From Syntrophomonadaceae bacterium (GTDB taxonomy: Bacteria > Bacillota > Dethiobacteria > DTU022): a DNA stretch of 13,200 nt. A program made the translations under genes and the position numbers. The stretch is from NCBI GenBank assembly GCA_007136055.1, contig SLHT01000154.1:1-13200 (forward strand), read 5' to 3'. Of the stretch, positions 1-5,668 are shown piece after piece. Every line of letters starts with the position of its first letter. Within the stretch, counting starts at the first letter, position 1. The notes under the pieces are model-generated. The model ran no database searches, had not been told where the DNA came from, and saw only the letters and a list, made by a program, of their open reading frames with translations.

Positions 1-52
1 AATTATATAAAACCTCTTTTGATTTGTCAAGAGTTAAGAAAGGGTTGTTCTA

Positions 53-1240
53 ATGAAAACCATTAACTTAGATTATACCGCAGCTACACCGCTCGAACGG
101 TCGGTTCTGGATGCAATGCTTCCCTTTTTTACGGAGCATTATGGAAACCCTTCAAGTGGTCATAGCCTGGGGGAAAAACCGAGGAAAGCGATCGAAGAAG
201 CAAGGGAATATGTAGGCCAATTAATTGGCTCGGAGGCAAAAAATATCGTCTTTACTGCCTCGGCTTCAGAGGCAAATAACCTGGCCATAAAGGGATTGGT
301 CAGGGCAGGCAAAAAGAAAGGCAATCATATTATCACAACTTCAGTAGAACATTTTTCAGTGTTGAACCAGTTGAAAAGCATGGAAAAGGAAGGTTACAAG
401 GTGACCAGGCTACCTGTAGACAGGTACGGTGCAGTTGATCCCGCTCAAATGGAGATGGCGATTACAGATCAGACTATTCTAATTTCTATTCAGACTGCCA
501 ATCCGGAAGTCGGGACCATTCAGCCTGTTGAGAAACTGGCAGCTTTGGCTCGTGAGAAAGAGGTGCCTTTCCATACCGATGCGACGGCTGCAGCCGGGTG
601 GATTGAGCTTGATGTCGAAAAAATGAACGTTGATCTCCTAACCCTGGCCGGGGATCAGTTTTACGGGCCCAAGGGTTCAGGGGCTATCTATGTGCGCCGG
701 GGGACAAGGCTGCTGCCCTTAATTGAGGGAGGAATACAGGAAAAGGGCCTGCGGGCAGGAACCGAAAACGTCCCGGCGATTGTCGGGATGGGTGAAGCGG
801 CAAAAGTAGCTTTAAAAACCAGGCAGGAGCGCGCTAAAAATGCTGTTGCCATCAGGGATCAGCTTAAAGAAAGTCTTTTTGACTCCATTCCAAACCTGCA
901 CTTAAACGGCCATTCCGAAAACCGCCTGCCCCGCAACTTAAATATTTCAGTTTCCTTTGTTGAGGGTGAAGCACTTTTGATGCGGCTGCAAATGGCCGGA
1001 ATATATGTTTCGAGCGGGTCATCCTGTACTTCACAGGCCTTAAAATCATCACATGTTCTGACAGCGATGGGTGTAACCCCCGAGTTGGCCCAGGGTTCCT
1101 TGCAGCTTACCGTGGGACCGGACAGCAAGTTAGAGGATATCCCTTATATCACTGAACAGTTGGGCGAGATTGCTGCCCTGCTGAGAAATATGTCTCCGCT
1201 TTACCATCAATACTTAAAGGAGGGTAAGATCAATGCCTGA
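53..1240 (+). CDS. IscS/NifS-like protein lacking the PLP lysine (probable non-canonical cysteine desulfurase homologue)
   Basis: This 395-aa protein has the full length and order of the IscS/NifS fold-type I family: LDYTAATP near the N-terminus, NPSSGHS (32-38), EH (99-100), D176, GPKGSGAIYVRR (205-216), RAGTEN (234-239) and the mobile loop SSGSSCTS with persulfide Cys325. In classical enzymes PLP forms a Schiff base with Lys in a S-x-H-K motif. Here the aligned residues are A199-G-D201-Q202, so that Lys, its His and the phosphate-binding Ser are all replaced. The Gln that stacks near PLP (E. coli Q183) is A179, and the substrate-carboxylate Arg (E. coli R356) is Q351. His100, Asn150 and Asp176 remain. 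By homology it would normally give sulfur to IscU. I infer it is inactive as a cysteine desulfurase but still able to carry persulfide or dock IscU. The start has GAAAGGG 8 nt upstream, and the end overlaps iscU by 8 nt, implying translational coupling. Confidence 0.93.
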   Translation: MKTINLDYTAATPLERSVLDAMLPFFTEHYGNPSSGHSLGEKPRKAIEEAREYVGQLIGSEAKNIVFTASASEANNLAIKGLVRAGKKKGNHIITTSVEHFSVLNQLKSMEKEGYKVTRLPVDRYGAVDPAQMEMAITDQTILISIQTANPEVGTIQPVEKLAALAREKEVPFHTDATAAAGWIELDVEKMNVDLLTLAGDQFYGPKGSGAIYVRRGTRLLPLIEGGIQEKGLRAGTENVPAIVGMGEAAKVALKTRQERAKNAVAIRDQLKESLFDSIPNLHLNGHSENRLPRNLNISVSFVEGEALLMRLQMAGIYVSSGSSCTSQALKSSHVLTAMGVTPELAQGSLQLTVGPDSKLEDIPYITEQLGEIAALLRNMSPLYHQYLKEGKINA

Positions 1241-1619
1241 TTACAGTGATAAAGTAATGGACCATTTTACAAAACCGCGTAATATCGGTGAAGTTGAAGA
1301 AGCCGACGGTGTTGGCGAAGTTGGAAACCCGGTTTGTGGTGATATGATGAAATTTACAATCAAGGTTAAAGATAACCGAATTGAGGATGTCAAATACCTG
1401 ACTTTTGGTTGTGGAGCAGCTATTGCCGTATCGAGCATGGTTTCTGAAATGGCGAAAGGAAAAACCCTGGAAGAAGCTAAAAAAATTACCAACAAACAGG
1501 TAGCAGAAGAACTTGGCGGTCTGCCGGGCAACAAGATGCATTGTTCGAATCTCGGGGCTGATGCTCTGCACAAGGCAATTGAAGATTACCAGATAAAGGT
1601 GCAGGTTTCGACAGATTAA
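1233..1619 (+). CDS. iscU: Fe-S cluster assembly scaffold protein IscU/NifU-N type
   Basis: This 128-aa protein has the usual IscU length and all expected ligands: Cys35 in NPVCGD with Asp37, Cys60 in TFGCGAA and Cys104 in MHCSNL preceded by His103. These residues assemble a transient [2Fe-2S] or [4Fe-4S] cluster before transfer to apo-proteins in the cytoplasm. The E. coli-style LPPVK chaperone-binding motif is not evident (LPGNK at 97-101 occupies the equivalent place), as is common outside proteobacteria. The ATG lies 8 nt behind a perfect AAGGAGGG site inside the end of the upstream IscS-like gene, and the two reading frames overlap by 8 nt, so the pair is very likely co-translated and works as a complex. 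The intact scaffold contrasts with its altered IscS-like partner, which suggests cluster assembly still happens but with a different sulfur input. Confidence 0.95.
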   Translation: MPDYSDKVMDHFTKPRNIGEVEEADGVGEVGNPVCGDMMKFTIKVKDNRIEDVKYLTFGCGAAIAVSSMVSEMAKGKTLEEAKKITNKQVAEELGGLPGNKMHCSNLGADALHKAIEDYQIKVQVSTD

Positions 1620-1685
1620 ACCCTCTGAAGGAGCGGTCAGAAGATATGCCGCGGCCGGTAAAGCCGCTGAAAGGAAGGTTAAAAA

Positions 1686-2030
1686 ATGAGTAAGGATAAT
1701 TTAGATAGGAAAAAGGCTGAGTCATGCAAATGTCCTCTCTGTGACGGGACGATTTGTCCTGATCCGGGGGAGGGGAAGTATGTTTGTGATAATGACGGAA
1801 AAATGCAGATTCACCAGGTAGACTGTGTAGGTCTCTACTGCCCCGTGCCGGTAATGCGGGCCAAGGAAGAAATTGATCAGCTTGAAGTTGGTAACCTGAT
1901 GGAACTGGTTGCCGACGACCCGGCCTCAAAAGAAGATATTCCCCGCTGGGCTAAAAGAGCGGGGCACCTGCTGGTAACAATGCGGCAGGACGGTGAAGAG
2001 TTTCACTACTTGATTCAAAAAGGAAATTAG
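1686..2030 (+). CDS. TusA-family sulfurtransferase with cysteine-rich N-terminal extension
   Basis: Residues 42-114 are a TusA/SirA domain with the diagnostic GLYCPVPVM motif (49-57). Cys52 is the predicted persulfide carrier, followed by the family's helix-strand pattern and a V-A-D-D-P turn. TusA proteins pass sulfane sulfur between donors and acceptors such as tRNA-thiolation, molybdenum cofactor or sulfur-oxidation enzymes. This protein is longer than a normal TusA (about 75-80 aa) because of a 40-residue N-terminus with Cys14, Cys16, Cys19, Cys24 and Cys34. C-K-C-P-L-C resembles a zinc- or cluster-binding knuckle. Cys47 sits close to the active Cys and could form a polysulfide or disulfide with it. 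The start is supported by GGAAGG about 6 nt upstream. It lies 66 nt after iscU and 9 nt before the DsrE-family gene, in a sulfur-transfer operon. The role of the extension is unknown. Confidence 0.88.
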   Translation: MSKDNLDRKKAESCKCPLCDGTICPDPGEGKYVCDNDGKMQIHQVDCVGLYCPVPVMRAKEEIDQLEVGNLMELVADDPASKEDIPRWAKRAGHLLVTMRQDGEEFHYLIQKGN

Positions 2031-2039
2031 GAGGTAATT

Positions 2040-2417
2040 ATGATGGCAGAAGCAAAGAAAATATTATACGTTCAAACCAGTGGAACCGATACCCCGGAAA
2101 GGCTTTATTCCCCATTAATCCTGGCCCAAACAGCAAAAGCGATGGGACAGGAAGCAACGGTATATTTCCTGGGGCTCGGTATTAAGAACCTGGTCAAAGG
2201 GGAAGCGGAGAAAGTAAAAATCGGTGAATTTCCCACTCTGAAGGAAGTCCTTCAGCAGACCGCTTCCCAGGGAATTCAGCTTATGGCCTGCCAGCAGAGC
2301 CTGCAGCTCTTCGGGGGCGAGATTAAAGCTGAAGAGTTAATTGAAGAAGCTACTATCGCCGGGGCTGCTACTTTGAATGACCTGGCCTTAGATGCTGACG
2401 CGATCCTGACGTTTTAA
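2040..2417 (+). CDS. DsrE/DsrF-family sulfur-relay protein
   Basis: This 125-aa single-domain protein has the DsrE-like Rossmann-type pattern: strand ILYVQTSG (8-15), a helix with SPLILAQTAKAMG (24-36), strand ATVYFLGLG (39-47), and a GIQLMACQQSLQLFG segment (78-92). The single Cys84 in that segment occupies the place of the persulfide cysteine of DsrE, TusD and related proteins. These proteins accept sulfur from or donate it to TusA-type partners in the cytoplasm, and the immediate neighbour here is TusA-like. AGGAGG precedes the start; either the ATG given here or the next codon (also ATG, at 2043) may be used, the second having the better 8-nt spacing. It is the last gene of the sulfur operon, and a structured RNA element begins a few bases after its stop. 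Which acceptor it serves cannot be read from the sequence. Confidence 0.85.
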   Translation: MMAEAKKILYVQTSGTDTPERLYSPLILAQTAKAMGQEATVYFLGLGIKNLVKGEAEKVKIGEFPTLKEVLQQTASQGIQLMACQQSLQLFGGEIKAEELIEEATIAGAATLNDLALDADAILTF

Positions 2418-2424
2418 AAAAATA

Positions 2425-2491
2425 TTGCCGTCCGGAAGGATTTATAAAAACCATGACGAAGTTAATTCGGCGTAGCATGGTAGGACGGCAG
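2425..2491 (+). promoter_or_regulatory. Candidate structured cis-regulatory RNA (riboswitch-like, class not recognised)
   Basis: Three nested helices can be drawn by eye. P1 is TGCCGTCC (2426-2433) with GGACGGCA (2483-2490), 8 bp. P2 is ACCATG (2450-2455) with CATGGT (2476-2481), 6 bp. P3 is CGAA (2457-2460) with TTCG (2466-2469), closed by GTTAA. A 16-nt single-stranded joiner lies between P1 and P2 on the 5' side, with only A2482 opposite, and GCGTAG (2470-2475) bulges between P3 and P2. Such asymmetric joiners are typical of ligand pockets. The terminators that follow and the competing pairing (see findings) suggest control of the TRAP operon. No promoter fits between the DsrE stop and P1, so transcription would enter from the sulfur operon or from a promoter inside the DsrE gene. 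It could instead be a stable 3' UTR. Confidence 0.5.
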
Positions 2492-2508
2492 GGTAAATGA
2501 AGTATATC

Positions 2509-2535
2509 TGCCGGTCATTTGACCGGTACTTTTTT
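2509..2535 (+). terminator. Intrinsic terminator 1, upstream of TRAP operon
   Basis: Stem TGCCGGTC/GACCGGTA (one G-T wobble) closes a four-base loop and is followed by C and six T residues (2530-2535). It ends the sulfur operon transcript or acts as the expression platform of the preceding structured RNA. Its 5' arm overlaps CTGCCG (2508-2513), which is complementary to CGGCAG in the P1 region. Confidence 0.75.
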
Positions 2536-2542
2536 GCCTGTC

Positions 2543-2571
2543 AATACTCCTAACCTGGAGTATTTCTTTTT
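2543..2571 (+). terminator. Second tandem terminator-like hairpin
   Basis: AATACTCC (2543-2550) pairs perfectly with GGAGTATT (2557-2564) around a 6-nt loop, then TTCTTTTT. It is only 7 nt after the first terminator's T-tract and 44 nt before dctP, leaving little room for a separate full promoter. Only weak matches (CTGACC and TTTAAT with short spacing) lie between it and the gene. Confidence 0.6.
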
Positions 2572-2614
2572 ACCCTGACCGTAAATACAAGTTTTTAATA
2601 AGGAGGAAATTGCA

Positions 2615-3688
2615 ATGAAGAAGAACCTATTTATTATTATGCTGGTTGTTCTCTTAGTCATGACTGCTGGTTGTGGTGAAGAGCCGGTCGAAGAAGTTGC
2701 CGATCCTGAAGAGCCTGTTGATGATGTTGAAGAAGAAAATGGCGAAGTTTTTGAATTTAACCTGGCCCATTTTTTCCCGGCCGGGCACCCTGCGGAAACA
2801 GATCTGGTCCAGGGCTGGGCTGATGCCCTTAACGAAGCCAGTGGTGGTCAAATTGAGATAACCAGTTATCATAGCGGTACCCTGATTGCCGCCGATGATA
2901 TTTACAGCGGGGTTGTTGCCGGAACTGCTGACCTGGGATTTTCCGCCTTCTTTTACAACCGCGGCCGTTTTCCGGTTCTGGAAGTTTTTGAGCTTCCGGG
3001 GATTGTTTATGAAAGTTCTTATGCAGCCAGTAAGGTGGCCTGGGAAGGGATCAAGGAGCTTAACCCGGAAGAAGTTCAGGACACTGAGCTGATGTTTGTT
3101 CTGGCCACAGGGCCGGGTGATCTTTTTACTACTAAACCGGTTCGGAATCTTGCTGATTTACAGGGGATGAAAATCAGGGCGGCTGGTTTGAGCGCCGAGA
3201 CCCTTCCTCTGCTGGGCGCTACTCCTGAAGCAATGCCGCAGGATGAAGCATATGAAGCCCTGCAGAGGGGATTGGTTGACGGAAACCTTGCTCCCGTAGA
3301 GGTTCTGCAGGGCTGGGGACATGCAGAGGTTACCGATTACCTGACAAGGACGCCGTTTCTCTATAATGCTCTTTTCTTTGTGACTATGAATAGGGATAAA
3401 TGGGATGCTTTGCCTGAAGACCTGCAGCAGGTGTTTCTGGAAGTAAACGAGCAGTTTCATGAGGAAGTTGCCGCCGGTCTTTGGGATGAACAGAATGAGC
3501 GGGCTCTAAAGTGGGCTGTAGAAGAGACAGGTCAGGAAGTGTTTACTCTAAGCGAGGAAGAGGCTGAATTATGGATCGAAAGGGTTATTCCGCTTCAGGA
3601 AGATTTTATCGACAGGATGAACAATCTCGGACTGCCCGGGGAAGATATTGTTGAAACCGTTACGCAAATGGCAGAACAGTATCGCTAA
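2615..3688 (+). CDS. dctP: TRAP transporter extracytoplasmic solute receptor, DctP family lipoprotein
   Basis: This 357-aa protein starts with a lipoprotein signal (MKK, hydrophobic 5-16, lipobox TAGC with Cys20), then an acidic Glu/Asp-rich linker (21-48) that tethers the receptor to the outer face of the membrane. From residue 49 it follows the DctP fold: FNLAHFFPAGHPA, the surface-helix sequence DLVQGWADAL, GTADLGF (103-109), KPVRNLADLQGMKIRAAG with the carboxylate-binding Arg at 188, PQDEAYEALQRGLVDG (208-223) and FLYNALFFVTMNRDKWDALP. DctP proteins bind organic acids, classically C4-dicarboxylates but also many monocarboxylates and sugar acids, and hand them to the DctQM membrane unit driven by an ion gradient. 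The substrate cannot be inferred, though the conserved Arg favours a carboxylate. A perfect AAGGAGG lies 8 nt before the ATG. The gene is directly downstream of tandem hairpins and probably subject to attenuation. Confidence 0.94.
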   Translation: MKKNLFIIMLVVLLVMTAGCGEEPVEEVADPEEPVDDVEEENGEVFEFNLAHFFPAGHPAETDLVQGWADALNEASGGQIEITSYHSGTLIAADDIYSGVVAGTADLGFSAFFYNRGRFPVLEVFELPGIVYESSYAASKVAWEGIKELNPEEVQDTELMFVLATGPGDLFTTKPVRNLADLQGMKIRAAGLSAETLPLLGATPEAMPQDEAYEALQRGLVDGNLAPVEVLQGWGHAEVTDYLTRTPFLYNALFFVTMNRDKWDALPEDLQQVFLEVNEQFHEEVAAGLWDEQNERALKWAVEETGQEVFTLSEEEAELWIERVIPLQEDFIDRMNNLGLPGEDIVETVTQMAEQYR

Positions 3689-3746
3689 AGTGTAAATGCT
3701 GATCAATCGAAATTCGGAATACGCTATAAGATAGGAAGATTAATAC

Positions 3747-4235
3747 ATGCAATTACTTGAAGCATTGGTGACAAAAATCAGCCGCGTTCTTGATTCTTTT
3801 TCAGGCGTAATCTTGGCCGCGACAGCTTTGCTGATCGTGGCCAATATTGTGGGTAGAGTTTTGCTGCAAAGTTCTATTCTGGGTACTTATGAAATGGTGG
3901 GCTATCTTACCGCGGCCGTTGTTGGTCTGGCCCTTGCTCGCTGTGCTCTTGAGAGTGGTCATATTGCGGTCGGTTTGGTAGTAGAACGATTGCCCATGCG
4001 TCTGCAACGGTTTATTGAACTGGCCTGGGGCTTCCCGGTTTTTATTTTTATTTGTTTTGTCAGTTATAATCTTTTTACATACGGTAGAAGTATTGCGCTC
4101 AGTGGAGAAGTATCGCCGACGACTAAGCTTATATATTATCCGATTATTTACCTTGTTGCCCTCGGGTTTTTTGTTCTGGCCCTGACAGTGCTCTTGAGGC
4201 TGCTCCACCTGTTTTTTGGAGGTGAACAGAAATGA
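3747..4235 (+). CDS. dctQ: TRAP transporter small permease subunit, DctQ family
   Basis: This 162-aa membrane protein has four clear hydrophobic segments at about 17-38, 46-67, 88-107 and 127-153, the four-helix pattern of DctQ subunits. The first helix contains LLIVANIVGRVLL and the second EMVGYLTAAVVGLALARCALESGHI, both typical of the family: an Asn/Arg-containing first helix and a conserved Glu-Ser-Gly-His-like loop before the third helix. DctQ packs against DctM and is needed for transport, probably stabilising the scaffold of the elevator-type permease. It follows dctP by 58 nt, with a modest AGGAAG site, and its stop overlaps the start of dctM by 4 nt (ATGA), so synthesis of the two membrane subunits is coupled. 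Length is normal for the family. Confidence 0.9.
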   Translation: MQLLEALVTKISRVLDSFSGVILAATALLIVANIVGRVLLQSSILGTYEMVGYLTAAVVGLALARCALESGHIAVGLVVERLPMRLQRFIELAWGFPVFIFICFVSYNLFTYGRSIALSGEVSPTTKLIYYPIIYLVALGFFVLALTVLLRLLHLFFGGEQK

Positions 4236-5536
4236 GCCCGACCACGGTAGGGTTAATTGGGATCCTGATTTTTTTCTTTATGATTGGCATTAAGGTGCCG
4301 ATAGCTTATGCTATGGCCCTGGTTGGATTTGCCGGATTTGCCTATCTCACTTCTGTATCTGCTGCGCTTTCCCTGGTATCGACCGACCTATTCTCAACAT
4401 TTTCAAGATACTCGCTCAGTGTTATTCCAATGTTTATCTGGATGGGTTTTCTGGCCTTCCATGCCGGGATTGGAGCCAGGCTTTACGATCTCGCTTATAA
4501 ACTGGTTGGACATCTACCGGGAGGGCTGGCCATTGCTACCCAGGCCACATGTGCTCTTTTTGGTGCCGTATGCGGGTCAAATACCGCTACAGCTGCTACA
4601 ATCGGGGCTATTGCCCTGCCTGAAATGGACAAGTATGATTATAACCCTTCTCTTTCTACATCCAGTGTTGCTGCGGGTGGGGCTTTAGGAGTGCTTATTC
4701 CGCCGAGTGTTATTTTTATAGTTTATGCCATATCGGCAGAAGAATCGGTCGGACGCCTTTTCCTGGCCGGTATTATACCCGGCTTAATGCTGATGTTTTT
4801 TTACATGCTGACCATTTACATTATTGCCCGCCGTGATCCTACCCTCGGCCCTGCCGGTCCGAAGGCCGGCTGGCCCAGTCGCTTTCAGGCTTTAGGCGGC
4901 GGTCTCTTAGAAGTTATGATCATCTTTGCCCTTTCCCTGGGTGGGCTTTTTGCGGGCTGGTTTATGCCTACGGAAGCAGGCGCGGTTGGTGTGGCCGGGG
5001 TGTTCCTGGTTACGGCTGTTAAGGGCAGGATGAATATTTATGTAATAAAAAGGTCGCTGGCAGACACTACCCGGACCACGGCAATGATTATGCTCCTGGT
5101 CGCTTCAGCCGTTATTTTCGGCCGCTTTATTGCTATCAGTCGGATACCTTTTGCCCTGGCTGACTGGGCAGCTGCTCTTGACCTGCCTTCGTTTGCTGTG
5201 ATTGCCTTGATTTTATTGATCTATCTAATCCTGGGTTGTTTCATCGATGCCCTGGCCCTAATTCTTTTGACTATCCCTATATTTTTGCCCGTTGTAGTTA
5301 ATGTTCTCGAATATGATCCTATATGGTTTGGAGTTATTATTGTTATGGTTGTGGCCATGGGAGTTATTACCCCGCCGGTGGGCATGAACGTTTACATTGT
5401 AAAGGGTGTGGCTGGCAATGTGCCTCTTGAAGTTATCTTTCGGGGGATTTGGCCTTTTTTGATTGCGATTATCGCTGCCCTGGCCCTGTTAATTGCCTTT
5501 CCCCAGCTGGCCACTTACCTGCCCTCACTGCTTTGA
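4232..5536 (+). CDS. dctM: TRAP transporter large permease subunit, DctM family
   Basis: This 434-aa, very hydrophobic protein is full length for DctM and has about twelve predicted membrane segments. Family signatures are visible: PIAYAMALVGFAG (23-35), SVIPMFIWMGFLAFHAGIG (63-81), AVCGSNTATAATIGAIALPEM (112-132), GGALGVLIPPSVIFIVYA (149-166) followed by GRLFLAGIIPG, and a second-repeat MGVITPPVGMNVYIVKGVAG. The two proline-rich helix hairpins form the substrate- and Na+-binding sites in this ion transporter superfamily. It imports the solute delivered by the upstream receptor. A GGAGG site inside the end of dctQ sits just before its ATG. Gene order P-Q-M is the standard one. Nothing indicates a fusion or truncation. 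Confidence 0.95.
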   Translation: MSPTTVGLIGILIFFFMIGIKVPIAYAMALVGFAGFAYLTSVSAALSLVSTDLFSTFSRYSLSVIPMFIWMGFLAFHAGIGARLYDLAYKLVGHLPGGLAIATQATCALFGAVCGSNTATAATIGAIALPEMDKYDYNPSLSTSSVAAGGALGVLIPPSVIFIVYAISAEESVGRLFLAGIIPGLMLMFFYMLTIYIIARRDPTLGPAGPKAGWPSRFQALGGGLLEVMIIFALSLGGLFAGWFMPTEAGAVGVAGVFLVTAVKGRMNIYVIKRSLADTTRTTAMIMLLVASAVIFGRFIAISRIPFALADWAAALDLPSFAVIALILLIYLILGCFIDALALILLTIPIFLPVVVNVLEYDPIWFGVIIVMVVAMGVITPPVGMNVYIVKGVAGNVPLEVIFRGIWPFLIAIIAALALLIAFPQLATYLPSLL

Positions 5537-5556
5537 AAATTGACGGCTGTGTTTAA

Positions 5557-5571
5557 TTGCTGCAACAGCAA
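5557..5571 (+). repeat. Small inverted repeat in the dctM-acyl-CoA dehydrogenase gap
   Basis: TTGCTG/CAGCAA around CAA. A further TTGCTG occurs at 5606-5611 and GCAGCAG at 5626-5632 in the same AT-rich 132-nt gap. No T-tract follows, so it is a poor terminator; it could be an operator or an RNA processing stem. No convincing promoter hexamers were found in the gap. Confidence 0.4.
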
Positions 5572-5668
5572 AGGGTTTCTGATTATTTGTGTCGAATAAA
5601 ATATATTGCTGACTATTAATTTATTGCAGCAGAAAGCTATTTCAAAGAGAGAAAATGGAGGCAGGTAA

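Noticed and set aside
641..675. Missing PLP lysine caused by a local frameshift or sequencing error
   Set aside because: The frame stays open on both sides with family-specific residues (D194 before, GPKGSG after), and other pocket residues are changed far away, so a single error would not explain it.
1646..1693. Possible 15-residue leader peptide just before and overlapping the tusA-like start
   Set aside because: No properly spaced ribosome site, no conserved composition and no attenuator hairpin with a T-tract; probably chance.
2425..2491. Known riboswitch class (cobalamin, TPP, c-di-GMP, purine, Moco, fluoride, T-box)
   Set aside because: None of their invariant sequence boxes could be found; the short GCGTAG resembles a TPP segment but the other TPP elements are absent.
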